Source: Haliotis asinina
Lineage: Eukaryota > Mollusca > Gastropoda > Lepetellida > Haliotidae
Assembly (NCBI RefSeq): GCF_037392515.1
Contig: NC_090285.1
Coordinates: 4,839,501-4,903,500 of the forward strand
Direction: 5' to 3'
Length of the DNA stretch: 64,000 nucleotides
The translations under genes were made by a program, and so were the position numbers. The notes below the pieces were generated by a model, which made no database searches, was not told the origin of the DNA, and saw nothing but the letters and a program-made list of their open reading frames with translations. This document shows positions 22,001-35,247 of this stretch, piece by piece (position 1 is the first letter of the stretch; each line of letters starts with the position of its first letter).

Positions 22001-23703
22001 GTGGAGCACATTCATGTAGCACATTTTGCACGTGATGGTTTGGGTGGTTGTGTTCGGGTAATGATACCTATGTTATCAGATAACTCAATTTAACAGTCAC
22101 TAGAAGTTATGCTTTCTTTGAATAGTTTCCTTTCAGAACCATACCGGCAGAAATCGGTATCAAGAATGACAAAGACATTACAGTGAAAATTATTGTTTTT
22201 ATTTTTGTGAGGAGGAGTGGGTCTCGTTGCTATACGCATGAGTCTAACTGCATATCGGGTAACACCATTGCAGCTGGACCTAACACCACGAAGGTCAACT
22301 CGCGATGTTTCTGAACTAGAGCAGGTGTGTAATACGAGGCGAGTGTCGGCATATCGCTGAGTGGTTGAAGCTGTTTCCCATGATGTGATACAATTTGTGC
22401 ATGACCGCGTATATTATTTACCCGAGAGTGCCGCCAGTCTTTTACCCCGCTTGTCCACGCTCGTGTCATCAGTGTTAGACCATAAGCATATTCTCTTCAA
22501 AAACGTAGAGGAACTGTACTTTCAATGTACGATTGTAGAAATTGGGAGATATATGTGATTGAATCAATGTTGATACAATAAAAATGGACGTTTTGAGAAT
22601 GCATCACCACATGAATTTCATTCAAAGCAAAGCTGTTCGTTCAGTTATCCCCCTTGGTAGGTGATTGGAGTATGGCATGAAAATTTCAGGTGTACAATTT
22701 TAAGTCAGTAGTGTGTGATCTGATCCTGAAAACCCTGGCCATGCACAGATGCAAGAAAATTATCGAAAAACATGGTCTACAGTGATTTCTCGACCTGCCA
22801 TGTAAAGTGTCCAGATTCATAATGACACCCCATGCACGTGTAGGAGGCTCCTACGTTGTGCACGTGCTTCCCATGCATTGTGCGTGCGTGTGGTGATAAC
22901 GTGAAATGATGCTGCAATCACAAGATGAATGTCATTGTAACGTTCCTTAATTTGTTTTCTTTCTACCAGACTTCAAAGTTCAGGCTCCCCTACTTTTTTC
23001 ACTTTTTTTCTTGGTCGCCATGAAAACCGTGACAGTTCTTTTTCCAGGGTTTGTTTTAAATAATGGCTTTATAACATAATTCTTTTGATAGATAAATTTT
23101 GTAGAGCGGGCTTACGTAGGTGAAACTCCTTGACAAAAAGTGCGGAAACTGAATCCGTTGTCCCTTTACTTTCTCAAAGCTGAAATATGTGTCAGTGTAT
23201 GTTGGTTAATACTACACCATAGCTGTGTATATGGGAGACGAAATTGTTGACGTACCCATAAAATAATGAATTTCAGTAGCAATTAGTGCTTTTGTACAAA
23301 TGTGACAGATTTGATCGTTGGAGACCTTTCATGATGGGACATTTTCTGGAAGGTTTACTGTGCCTAAAGGACACAAAAATGAGAAGATGTCGACTAGAAC
23401 TTTCCGACTTGACTTACGTATTATCTTGAACGTGTAAACCATACCAGTAAACAATGCGAAGAGCAGCATGCGGGTCATTGGTTCATCAAGCGAAATACTG
23501 ATCTGATCAACCAGCTAATTTCTGTACGAATGGGAGGCTGTATTTAGTGTTATAATTAACTTTGCAAATATACCAACACTCTTTCCTAACAGTTTATTTT
23601 CTCAAGAACTTAAACTGTTTTGTTAGAAACGAATGTCTATTACCTACACTCACAGAGAGAAAACACAGCGAATTCTTTCTTGGTTATTTTCCCTCTTTAT
23701 CAG
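22001..23703. other. No gene recognised
   Basis: Possibly more decayed transposon sequence next to the Tc1 remnant. Short frames at 22230-22560 on both strands show no domain. Confidence 0.4.
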
Positions 23704-23828
23704 GGAAACAGTCTGGAACAGTTCTGAAGTTTTCCGAACCCCCCAAACATGTTCGTTTTGTTGACTATGATAAAGACACATTTAGGGAAGGTGGATCCAC
23801 GGAACTGAACATCATGGGGAATATGAAG
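23704..23828 (+). CDS. Candidate internal exon of an unidentified host gene
   Basis: A 125-bp open segment sits between a strong acceptor (pyrimidine-rich TTTTCCCTCTTTATCAG, 23687-23703) and a consensus donor (AAG|GTAAGA). The frame reads through FSEPPKHVRFVDYDKD and REGGSTELNIMGNMK, a charged, non-repetitive peptide. Phase is 1 at the start and 0 at the end. I do not recognise the protein and found no partner exons, so it may be a lone or decayed exon. Confidence 0.4.
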
Positions 23829-24715
23829 GTAAGAAAGGTAAAACGTCTACGACCTTGGCCGAAACTGTCATCCGGAAGGCCATAAGTCTGACAAGCAGAG
23901 GATCACTACTTTCAAAACGATTTCCAAATACTGTTAAACAAAGCAAACTGGACACCGCATTGTGGTATCAGCCGCATGTAGTCGAAACCAAGTCCTGTCT
24001 CTGATTTAATGCCTGCAAGAAGATGCGAGATGTCCTGATGAATTTGTTGTTCAGAACAGACCGCAGGTATCTATGTTCACCTGTTTTATAGTTGACACAA
24101 TTTCTTCCAGTGTGTTCATGCTATCATTGCATAATAACCCAGACTCTTAAGTATTGGGTGGTATCAACTTTATTTCAAAGGCATCAATAGTTGCTTATTG
24201 GTAATGAAACAACAACAAGGGTACTTTCTGGGGAAACAATCTCAACCAGTTGGTTTGAATGGATCTCTAGCACTTGAATAATGTACCAGGTACCTTTTTT
24301 ATTTATCTTAGATAGGTATAATAAGCTATGGAGTGCACGACTCCATGCTGGAGCTGGTTACAAACTGGCAAGCGTGAAACTATAGGTATACAAAGTCAGG
24401 GAATGCACGACTCGAACTCCATGGGTTACATGCACGTTCGAGCTGGTTACACATCAGCTACAAAGATAATTCAGATACAGAAAACCAGGGAGTGCATGAT
24501 TCCAGCAGCAAACTCCATGGGTAATGCTGGTTATACACTGGCCACAGAGAGTAGACCTCCAGCAGCAAACTCATGGGTTTGCATGTTGGAACTGGTTATT
24601 TATTGGATAAGAGAACTGTAGATTTTCAACGTGTGAAATAAATCTATTGGGCCATTTTTAGAAAGTCGGAGCATAGACCATTAGAGCATTTCCTATAATT
24701 TGTAACAAGGCAGTG
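23829..24715. other. No gene; weak direct repeats at 24330-24610
   Basis: Three imperfect copies of a unit with GCACGACTCC or GCATGATTCC, CTCCATGGG and GCTGGTTA, spaced about 70-95 bp. Confidence 0.45.
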
Positions 24716-26010
24716 TCATCCTACACACACCAGGTAATTCACATGATTTAATAAATTTGTCACAGAACATTCTACAACCTTTGGAGGCATAATATGACCA
24801 TACACTGCGTCACGACCCGGATTTTGGTTCTCATTAATAGAACTGACCATACTAACTGAATATCGGTTCTTGAACTCATTAGAAGAAGGTAGACCGTCAG
24901 AATTACAGAGGTCCTTTACTTCAGTTATTCCATACTCGAACCAACTTTTAAGGTAAAAGGATGAATAAAAAAAAGTCTTAGACAAAGGTTCTCAGGGAAC
25001 CCTTAGACAAAGGTTCTCAAGGAATATCTGAGACAGATCATTCTGATCAGTTATGAATAGACTTCTGTTTCTCTTTCATTATAGAAGAACACCTTTCCAA
25101 CATGGGTTGTCCACAGTGCAGAACTGATCAATGTCTGAGCCAGACTCAAGCAGATGAACAAGAACATTGAAAGGGTTATTAACGTCGTTGTTAATATACC
25201 TCTTAATAGCGCCTTGTTACAATGCAGCAATAAGGGATTTTAAATCAATCATCCTATTTCCTCCTTCCCTGTAATCCTTGTTCATGTTCATCCTCTTAAT
25301 CTTATCAGGTTTACCACTCCAGATAAGACTGAACAACATGTTTTCAGTACCATCCAGGAAACTTTAGGGAGGATTAGAAAGCGATGTAAAATGTGTACTG
25401 AAGTAGATAGAAGTCTTATCAGTAATGTTTCTTTCTCGCCAATTCCCAAGGATTTTCGATAAAACTTTTGGCCTTCTCCGGGTGTTAATAACCATAAGGT
25501 CATTCAGATCAGCATTTAAAACGATACCAAAAATCTCAAGTACCCTGAGCGCCAGTCCAGGCCAAATTCACTACATATTATATCTTTACTGTTAGCCACA
25601 GCTCGAATCCACGGGACCTTTGTCTTGCCTGTGTTTATTTTTAGTCCAGACATGCAATAAAAGAATATCCAGTCTTCAGGCTGACATCGGAGCCATCCAA
25701 AAAGAACTGGTTGTCATCAGCATATTGGCCTAGTTTATATTCCTTGCAAATCAAAATAATACCCTTAATATTAACATTTTCACGACTCGCGATATCCACG
25801 ATCTCCGCTCCAAACAAAAATAGATGTGGCGAGAAATTTTTTTGCTTATACATCTGACAGGGCTGAAGCCTGTTTGAATTTCAAGTATCAGATGGTCAAG
25901 TACAGCTTTCAGTTTGTTAGTGATACATGTACTAATAATCTTAGACAAGGCAGTTAACAACGATATAGGGCGCCCTAATCGATTGGTGAATACGTATTGC
26001 GATGTACTGG
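24716..26010 (-). pseudogene. L1/Tx1-like LINE RT remnant with internal deletion
   Basis: Minus-strand order: RPISLLTALSKIISTCITNKL with ILEIQTGFSP (RT fingers); then, after a deletion, LFLFGAEIVDI, GIILICKEYKLGQYADDNQF (YADD box) and LKTGYSFIACLD; then INTGKTKVPWIRAV; and finally LKSWFEYGITEVKDLCNSDG and EFKNRYSV (24716-24985), the C-terminal motif of L1/Tx1-type proteins. Frames are broken repeatedly. The motif pattern, not alignment, supports the L1/Tx1 assignment. Confidence 0.8.
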
Positions 26011-26057
26011 AGCGTAATTAAGAAGTGGAATTAAGAACCAGAAGAAGTATTTTTCTT

Positions 26058-26058
<1 letters not shown>

Positions 26059-26128
<70 letters not shown>
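26059..26128. repeat. (GT)n microsatellite
   Basis: About 35 uninterrupted GT units. Confidence 0.97.
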
Positions 26129-26130
<2 letters not shown>

Positions 26131-26149
26131 GTGGTGTATCTATGCTTAC

Positions 26150-26265
26150 AGATTGTGAAATCAGTCATTTCGTGGAATGACCGAAATAATTCAGTCATTT
26201 CATGAAATGACTAAGAGGGTGAGCCATTCGCGTCATTTTGTATAACAACAGTCAATACAACTTCA
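26150..26265. repeat. MITE-related terminal sequence
   Basis: It contains GATTGTGAAATCAGTCATTT and CATTTCATGAAATGACTAAG, which match the terminal inverted repeat of the element at 57733-58144. Only one end seems present, and the palindromic part is doubled. Confidence 0.65.
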
Positions 26266-26289
26266 GTCACCGTGGTGATCCGAACAGTA

Positions 26290-29200
26290 TTACTTTCGGG
26301 GAATAGCTTTCAGTTGGAATTCACATGGCGCGAGTGATAACCCCATTATTCCTTCCAGTGGAGGCTTTTCCCCTTTCACTGGGACGAACTTGAACTTCTG
26401 AATCATGGTGGTGAGGAAGAGGAAGAGCTCCATCCGGGCCATTGACTCCCCCAGGCAAACCCTTCGACCTTGAAATATGAAAACAAAAGTTCACTTCGTA
26501 TAATATATGCATGCATATACTATATACACACACATATACACACACACACACACATGTGTGTGTGAGTGTGTGCGTGTCTGTACGTGTGTGCGTGTGTATG
26601 TGCACATGTGTTAACAGGTCTATTGCTTACTATATGATGCCGAGCGTATAGGTGCGTGCGTATGTAAATAACTCACCCAAAGAAAATGGGATAAATTCCT
26701 CTCTCTTCTGAATCTTGCCTTCACCATCAAGAAAACGGTCCGGCCGAAAGTTTTGTGGGTCTCCCCATACATCCTTGTCTTGGAGGACTGAATCAAGGTT
26801 CAATACGACTGAGATCCCTTTCGGGAAGGTGTATCCTCGGAACTGTACATCGTGTGGAACTGTGTGAGGGATAGTAACAGGAAGAATATTACCGTATCTC
26901 AAGGTTTCCATAATGGTGGCCTCTACGTAAGGAAGGTTCGTCTTGTCTTTCATGGATGGTGGTCTGCTCTGACCGACGTTTTCCAGAATCTCCTGGAAGC
27001 ACTTCTCTTGTACATCCGGGTAGTTCAGGAAGTAGACCAGCGCCCAACGTATTGTGGTGGACGTTGTCTCAGAGCCCCCAGTGAACAGATCATCAACAGT
27101 CTTCGCCAGATTCTCCACTGCCAACACGAATGATAAGCTCAAATGCCCCCCATATCACCGCGAACACAACAATTACATGCCGACGAAAAACATGTTGAAA
27201 TGCGAAAATGTTGTGACAGAATCAACCATGCCTTTACTTCGCTCTGTGTAGATTCAGTGTAGATTCCAAAAGAAAGTTCAACTTCCTCAGTCTGTCAAAT
27301 GTTTACTGAACCAACAAAATTCTTCATCAGAGTTAAAAACAATAGCCAAAGCAAAGTCATGCTTTAACAATATGAGTAAAATAATACGGATTGTACAGCG
27401 TGAAGCCAAAATGAAGTACTAGTTACAGGTTTGAACAAATAAAGAAAAAAAACTATTCAAAATCAAACATCTCTGTCGTGGAAATAAATAATGCACATCC
27501 CAAGAACATCTGCAGATAATAATCTAATATCTAAATCTAAACCTAATGTCACTTACAATCTAATGTCGTTGTTTCTTGTTTCTGTTGGCGACGTTGAATC
27601 TCCTTCAAGTAAACATGGATGAAGTCGTCCCGATTTTCCTCATCATGATCCTTCAAGTGATCCTTAATGGAAGGTTTAATCATTAGATTTTCCACCATAT
27701 CTATGCTGTCCACTGTTTTCCTGAACTTGAATGGGTCACCAGGCAAATATCGCACAGCAGGAAAAACGCTGAGTATTCCAGATATTGCGCTATTCTTAAA
27801 AAGTTCATCCATTGCTTTCAGAAACCTGACGAAGACAGGGTCGGTATATTCAAAACGTTTGCCAAAGACAATGGAACAGATGACATTTGACACGGCGTTC
27901 TGCACAAGACGTTCTATATTGAAACCCTGTCCTTTCTTTTCCTCCACGGCTAACACAAAGTGTGCAATTTCCTCGTGTATTTTGTCCTCCATGATAGTTC
28001 TTCCAGCCCCAAACGCTCGCAGAGTGTTGAGAGTAAAACGCCTCTGTTCATGCCACAAGTCCCCAGAAGTTCCGACTATTCCTGTTTGAAAAATAGAGTG
28101 AAATAGAATTCAGCTCTATGACGTTGCACAATTGTGGTCGTGCTTGTTGAAATTTAGCTGTAATATTTGAATCAAGGTGTTTGTGCTATGAATCAGTTCA
28201 GGGCCGTGGAGACCGCGGTTTCTCTATTGAGACTGGGCGACAAGACTATCGAGAGAGGTTCTGAAGAATTGGAGGAAACTTTTCATCTATACGGGGTCTG
28301 AATCTGGTCTTTGTTCACCTCACATTTCACGTTTCAAGGCCAGGAGTTATCGCGTTTCACCCTGCCTACTCAGCCTTGGCCTGTTTTGAATGATCCAGCA
28401 CTGTTGCAGCGATGTGAATCTTATCATCACTATCTTTGTTGCCACAATGTTGCTATTATGTTATAGTTGTAATGAATTTGTTTTATACCGTTTTATTACT
28501 CTGTAATTAGTTCAGAATACATTTGTTAATTTATTCACATTTATTTGTTGTTTCAGACCTTTATATTTTGCACATACATCTCCCAAACTCTTCATTGTGA
28601 AACATCATAAAATTGGCTTCCACCATGGTGAATGGTGCATACATGCAAGCTGTGGTATTTGTGGTTCTTTGTATGTACGCCATTTGTACTGTGCCACCAA
28701 GGTATGTGGATCAGCTTTATAGTGGCACCTGGGTATAACATGGGTGAGCTGTACAGTGCTGCCAAGGTATGTGGATCAGCTTTATAGTGGCACCTGGGTA
28801 TAACATGGGTGAGCTGTACAGTGCTGCCAAGGTATGTGGATCAGCTTTATAGTGGCACCTGGGTATAACATGGGTGAGCTGTACTGTGCCACCAAGGTAT
28901 GTGGATCAGCTTTATAGTGGCACCTGGGTATAACATGGGTGAGCTGTACTGTGCCACCAAGGTATGTGGATCAGCTTTATAGTGGCACCTGGGTATAACA
29001 TGGGTGAGCTGTACAGTGCTGCCAAGGTATGTGGATCAGCTTTATAGTGGCACCTGGGTATAACATGGGTGAGCTGTACAGTGCCACCAAGGTATGTGGA
29101 TCAGCTTTATAGTGGCACCTGGGTATAACATGGGTGAGCTGTACAGTGCTGCCAAGGTATGTGGATCAGCTTTATAGTGGCACCTGGGTATAACATGGGT

Positions 29201-31287
29201 GAGCTGTACAGTGCTGCCAAGGTATGTGGATCAGCTTTATAGTGGCACCTGGGTATAACATGGGTGAGCTGTACAGTGCTGCCAAGGTATGCCATGGATC
29301 AGCAATATAGCGGTGCCAATGTATGCCATTGATCAGTTGTACAGGTCTACCAAAGAATGGCACGAGTCAATTGTGCGGTGCCAGAAAGGTATGACATGGG
29401 TCAGCAATATAGCGGTGCCAATGTATGCCATTGATCAGTTGTACAGGTCTACCAAAGAATGGCACGAGTCAATTGTGCGGTGCCAGAAAGGTATGACATG
29501 GGTCAGCTACGTGTTGCCACAAAGGGTATGACATGGGTCAGGTGTACAGTGCAGCCAAAGTATGACAGGGTTAGCTGTATAGTGATGACCTGTGACAACT
29601 GTACGGTGCCACAAAGGCATGATATGGGTCAGCTGTTTAGTCCTGTCCGAGTGTAACATGGGTAAGCTGTATGTTGCTGCTAGCTGTTTATGTTGTGCAC
29701 GTGCGAAACGTTTATGATAGTATGGAAATATCCTGCTTACAAACAAATAAAGCAACGAGTATTTTCAGTGTAACATCTATATCAATCTTTCATAGCGATT
29801 TTGCCTACATGTCAGTGATGGGCAAACATTCAAAGAATACATAACCTTTTGCGACTGTAAATTTGATTTATCTGATTTTATCACCCGAACACAGTCACCC
29901 ATAGAAAATATGTGGCAGGAATGTTGTCACGTTTCTTGCTTTTTTTTCTCAAGGTTATTTGTGGTTTATATTAACCTTAATCTGGAAACAAATCTCCCAA
30001 ACGCACCTCCTTAATGTGGAAACAAAGCTCCTGAGTTATACACATGAAAAGCATGCATTTAGTTCTAAAATGTGCTATATAAAGTCTTGCTAAGTTGAAT
30101 TTAACACAGCTGAACTTTATACTGTCAATGTGGAGGTACGGAAAAGGTCATTTTGTGAGTACATTTCTGGTTTCAAATCAACCCTGAAAACTTGGCTTCG
30201 CTGATTTAGTGTGACGTTTTCATGCAGTTGTATGCACACTGAGGTTACAGTTGCATTGATTATCTTTATTCTCTTGTGGAGAATGTCACAGTTTAAGGCA
30301 ACTACTTGTGCAGTGACCTAAGAATGTAATAAACGTATTTAGTCTCAGAAGGGTTTTATTTTCCTTTTGTCGTGATATGTGCAGAACGAACATCCATAAG
30401 GTTTCCTTTTTATTTGCGAAAGAATGTGCTGCATTCTTCATACATACCCTGATCGGTGTAAATCGATCTGTAAACGGGTCTTAACTTCATGTATATGGAT
30501 GATAATGCCCGTCCATAGAAGATGATGCCAGGGAAAGATCAACAACATAACAAATATGGACTGACCTGTAATGTCACTTCATCTTAATGCCCTTGAACAT
30601 AGGACATTATTCGGAGTAGTATTCACGGTCACAATGTTCGTGTCAAAATTGAATGCACGTTGTTTGTGTTCGTGTACACAAAATTTTCACTTTCATAAGC
30701 GTGTGTGTAAGTGTTTATGTGGACAACGCTGTGCAATAAGGTAAATGACAACTAACATCGTATCATGAACCACACACATTCTGCTTACAATGTATTGGCA
30801 TGCTTTCAGCAATGAAAATCATCGACAAAATTAACAGTCATTATGACTGTCGTGGCTGTCATGTATTCCATGTCCTCGTCTGATCAGGAGCCTGATTCAC
30901 TGATTAGATTCACTGTGAAACACCTTCAGTTTTGCTAAAATATAAACAGAACGCACCTTTTCCTTTGGAGTAGAAATCAGTCAGAAACGAGTGTCCTCTG
31001 TCGGAGAAGACGTCTGCGTCCTTGACTATGGCTTCTTTAAGGACGTTGTAGCCATTGAGGACGATGACAGGCTTGTGGAAGACATACAGACTGAAAATGT
31101 CGCCATACTTCTGTCGGAGGTTCTTAAACAAGACCCGAGAATCAGACTGCATGGAGAGGGCGTTCCCCAGGAACGGAAGGAGAGGCGGACCTGGGGGAAG
31201 TCCAGGTGCCCGCCGCATTGACAGCCATAACACTACCAGCACCACGACCAGAAATAAGGCAACTGTTGTAACTTCAAAATCCCACAT
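26290..31287 (-). CDS. Cytochrome P450, CYP2-clan-like, complete four-exon gene
   Basis: Exons on the minus strand: 31287-30957, 28081-27557, 27117-26677, 26468-26290. All junctions are GT-AG and phase 1, giving 1476 bp, 491 codons plus stop. The N-terminus has a hydrophobic anchor (residues ~5-25) and the proline hinge [14 protein letters not shown], so the product is expected in the ER membrane. Other motifs: C-helix WHEQRR, I-helix GGSETTSTT, ExxR in [14 protein letters not shown], and the heme-binding FSLGRRVCLG with the axial Cys formed across the last junction. P450s are heme monooxygenases; the substrate is unknown. It resembles the paralogue at 49599-53996 in every exon length. Confidence 0.95.
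26519..26615. repeat. Compound CA/TG microsatellite in P450 intron 3
   Basis: A CA tract followed by a TG tract with an ACATGTGT centre, so it can fold back on itself. The paralogue has a much longer microsatellite in the same intron. Confidence 0.85.
28690..29690. repeat. Intron 1 minisatellite, 65-bp dimeric unit then 102-bp repeats
   Basis: About nine copies of a 65-bp unit run from about 28690 to 29290. Each unit is two related ~32-bp halves of the type GGTATGxCATGGGTCAGCTG. Two copies of a 102-bp unit (about 29300-29503) and decayed monomers follow. It lies wholly in intron 1 of the P450 gene and is related to the array at 52130-52830 in the paralogue. Confidence 0.93.
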
Positions 31288-31490
31288 GATGATTGTACGT
31301 TAATATCCAATCTCTCTAAAACCTGACACGAGAGAGCGAGACTTACTGCGACTGTCGAGTGTCACATTCCCACAACTGACTGATTTAGAAACCCAGGTTG
31401 TCAATGCTTACTGAGTGAACGAGTCACGATGTGATCATGTCGTGCACATGTGCACAAAAGGCCAAGGTCTGTCTCACAGACTCAAGAGAC
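31288..31490 (-). promoter_or_regulatory. P450 5' flank conserved with the paralogues
   Basis: The first ~200 bp upstream of the ATG share blocks (GAGAGAGCGAGACT, then CTGTCGAGTG on the plus strand, then GGCCAAGGTCTG) with 53997-54240, and more weakly with 42176-42370. Probably 5' UTR and proximal promoter; no element was experimentally assigned. Confidence 0.55.
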
Positions 31491-33628
31491 ACCACACAAA
31501 ATGAAAATATTAACCACATTTAGTAACGTTGGGAAATATACATGTCATCCGGAGGCCATATGAGCAACTTTTGAAATCTACGTATCACCTGGTTCTCAGA
31601 TTTACACACATTTTTGCTAAAGTAAAGAACACACGTGTGTGCATGCGTGCGTGCGTGTGTGTGATGTAGTAGGCCGAGGGTGGGGTGGTGGTGGCGTTGG
31701 GGTGGTGGTGGATCGGTATTAGGATCCTGATAAGCCTTTCTGATGAGTAGGTAATATCCTTACTTTCAAAAAAGATGGTCACAATGTAGTAATGATTCCC
31801 GGTGTAAATTACTGCTGTAAATGTGAAAACCTGCAAGCACGTGATATGACTCCTTTTTGATTCGGAATACAGATGTTATCCCATACGGATGTTTTACTCA
31901 AATTTCAGTTACCCGACGGAATATACCGTACACCTATTTTCATTTCATCCTTGGGGAAGAATCTGTAGAGATTGCAACTGGTTACATAACTAAGCAGTTT
32001 TACTATGTATTGAAAGCTTACTACCTGACAGCATATGTGTTGTTCTTGAGTTTTCATTTTTAATTTTGCTGACGAGTGTCTGATTTGGTATACATCATTA
32101 TATAATTATGTTAATCATTTAGGCATCCCAACATCATGGAATACAATGTGTACTTATTATCTGCGAGAGTACGAAACTTATTGTCTCAATCCTCTTCTGT
32201 AACTGAGAGAAACTGTTAGATGTATCGTCGTACAGTCTACATGAAATCGAAACTGAAAATTGCTAAATAAATGGAAAACTAAACTGGGTAAACATTGCTA
32301 ATCGTTATTATTTATATATATATCTGTTTTAAATTATCAGTGTGCAGATCATGTCACTAACATAAAACTGATGGATGTATGGCGAAACTGGGTTCAGTCT
32401 TGAATGTTCCAAAGTAAATTTCTTCAGCTGTATCAAGGAATGATGAGGTACGCTCGTGGTTAACGAACATTTGCTTGAAAATGATAAAAAAAATACAATT
32501 GCCCCGAGGCTATAACAAATGCTTACACATAATTCACAAGTATAACAACATGAGCATCCATTTAATTCTTGTACCCCTCGGTATATATACTCTCAATCGC
32601 TTGTGTCTCCAGGTGACGGTGAATCAGTGGTTTAGGGGTCTATTGCAATTCGTGTGCATGTGCGTGTGTTGATGACGCTACATTGATGCCCTGTAACATC
32701 ACTATTTGATTATGACTGACAAACACATGTTCATGATATGGTCGAAATCGTACCATGGATTAGCAGATGTATCATGACAAGTTTTTTGCAGATGGCTTCA
32801 AACTCGCGTTTACAAAAGCCTATAAGTTCGATCACAATACTTCACTTTACATTTCTGTTCTCTCAACATGCTCACGTCAAAACTTATTTAAATTCGAATT
32901 GCAGATTAAATATTAAGGCAATACCTAGTATGCCAAATTGTCGTTACCGTGACAACCCTGTGATATTTCATCTTATGTAAGAGAGTAATAAATACGATGC
33001 TAGGTATGGCATTACTACTGCAGATTACAGTATGTCATGATAATTTGTTTCAACTCTATCACTTCTAGCTGGGTATCTATACAATCATATGTGTAATGGA
33101 GAACTTGCCTCGTTACTTTTCTCAGTAATATGAATACATATGTATGTATCGTGAAACCGGCAGACACCCATGGAAGAAAGTGTTTGCCTACCTGTAACAA
33201 CGATGTCCTGTATCTATAAAAGAGGCATAGCGTATAGATAAATATCATGTATTTGTATCTTGGTCCTTTAATGATGATACATACTGGGATCTTTCACAAT
33301 AATCTCTCTGGCTATCAGACTTAGGGTACTTCTTATACACAACCCGTATTTCTATGATTACATCTATACAGTAACATTCTTCGAACGTTTGCCGTATACG
33401 TCAGTGAGACACATCGCACACTACCCCTTTCTCCTTTCATGCTTTCAAACGATTGTTACAAGTTCAAAGAATCCTGGTCAAAGTAGCACAACCTTAATAC
33501 TACTATATATATTGTCATCACTTTCTTTCTTTATATATACTGTTAAAAAATCAGTGTTTAGTGTTTTAAGATTTAACGAATTGTTTAAATGTAAGCCAGT
33601 TGGTGGTTTTACACAGGCGTACGCACGC
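31491..33628. other. No gene seen
   Basis: AT-rich intergenic DNA upstream of the first P450 gene, with a short TGCG/TG tract at about 31630-31665. Confidence 0.45.
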
Positions 33629-33660
33629 ACACACACACACACACGCCCACACACAGAGAG
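33629..33660. repeat. (AC)n microsatellite
   Basis: Short CA tract next to the probable 5' region of the LINE that follows. Confidence 0.85.
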
Positions 33661-34084
33661 CTTTTTAAACATAATAGTTATAATGGATAGAAGAAAGGGC
33701 ATGTCGCAGAGGTTACAAATTTTTTTTGGCGGAAATTTTGCTCCACCAACCTACTTCTACAGGCAAACAATGGCAGGAAGTTATAACCATAGAGAAGGAG
33801 AGCCAAACCATAGAGCCAAGGAGAAAGGGATATATGTGAGTTATTTTCCAAAGACAAGTTCAGATTTGAGTACATGATGCAACAGTACCCTTACAAGGAC
33901 AGTGATTGACAATACTGGCATCCTCAAGAGTACGAACAAAGGTGGAACCGAGAAATCAGCTGACCGACAACCGGTCATGTTTTCATCGACAAGTGGACAA
34001 ACAGGGGAGGGCACTCTGGATACTCATCGTGATTATGGTGATGCCGACACAAACAAGTAAGATAGGGCCCTGGCCTCTCTATTC

Positions 34085-35031
34085 TATGCTGGAATGTAGA
34101 AGGACTGAGGAAACATGTAAATAATGAATTCTCAGACTTTAAAAACCTATGTATGCTATATGATGTGATAGGTCTGTGCGAAACATTCGTACGGCATACT
34201 GAGGAGTTTAGGGATTTTTTAGAAGGCTATCATGTGTACAACTGTGTTCGTGTTAAAGTGAAAACAGTGGGTAGGTACAGTGGTGGTGTGTCTGCTTTCG
34301 TAAAAAGATACCATGTCAGTGGTGGTTATGTTAGTCGTGTGTTCGATAATTTTGCAGATGCAATTGTTTTACTTATAAAAACCTCAAAGTTAGGACTTGA
34401 TCGTGACATGATATTGATGTTTGTGTACATTCCCTCAGAATCCTCCCCAGTATATGACATCGTGGATACAGATGGAATGACACGACTATCCGGGTACATG
34501 GAGTTGATTATGCAGACCTATGATAATCATCATGTGTTGTTAGCAGGGGATTTTAATGCTAGAATGAGGGAGTTTTTAGACTACATACCAGGTGACAATT
34601 TGACGCATATATTACAAGATTGCGATGACTACCCATCTGATTATTTTGATATTCCGAGGAATACAGGAGATAATAAGCACTATAATAATTATGGTATTAA
34701 ACTTGCAAATTTATGTTGTATTTTTGGTGTGCACACCTTAAATGGCAGACTCTTCAATGATCTTGCAGGTAATATGACATGTGTGACTCATAATGGTTCA
34801 AGCTTAGTAGACTATTGTATAGTTTCCAGTGATTTGTTTCAGTACTTCAATGACTTTAGGATTTTAGAACGAGATGACTCCTCCCATTTTCCACTTTCAT
34901 GTACCCTGTCATGGTATAATTATGCTGATAATGGAAGAACTGATGCGGTTATATGTCCAGACACCTGTAATGTTGAGCCATGGTATAAATATATATGGAA
35001 CGAGGAAAACAGGGGCACTCTTTCTGATTAA
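34085..35031 (+). pseudogene. LINE APE-type endonuclease domain
   Basis: The motifs CWNVEGLRKH, IGLCETFV and LLAGDFNARM are all in one frame of about 315 codons. The last motif reads DSSHFPL, with Ser where the family usually has the catalytic Asp of SDH, so this domain may be inactive even though open. The frame ends at a TAA near 35029, before the linker. Confidence 0.85.
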
Positions 35032-35247
35032 TTTTCAAAAGCTGTTCATATGAGTATATGACTCCTTATATAAATCTGTGGAAGATGATGTAGTACAATG
35101 TGTTCTTGGTGTTCCAAGACTGTACCAATCAGCAGCTTTATGTGTGAGGGTAAGTTATTCTTGTCATAGAAGAGTAACACGTGGCGCCAACACCAACAGC
35201 CACCTTGGTGGGATGAGGAATTAGAGTATTACAAGCATAAGAAGCAT

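Noticed and set aside
26852..27133. Plus-strand ORFs over the P450 exons (also 27667-28089, 51250-51681 and 31055-31303)
   Set aside because: Antisense shadows of the minus-strand P450 exons, which carry all the family motifs and splice sites.
28690..29690. CRISPR-like array appearance and several repetitive ORFs
   Set aside because: The repeats are contiguous tandem units without unique spacers, inside a eukaryotic intron. It is a minisatellite.
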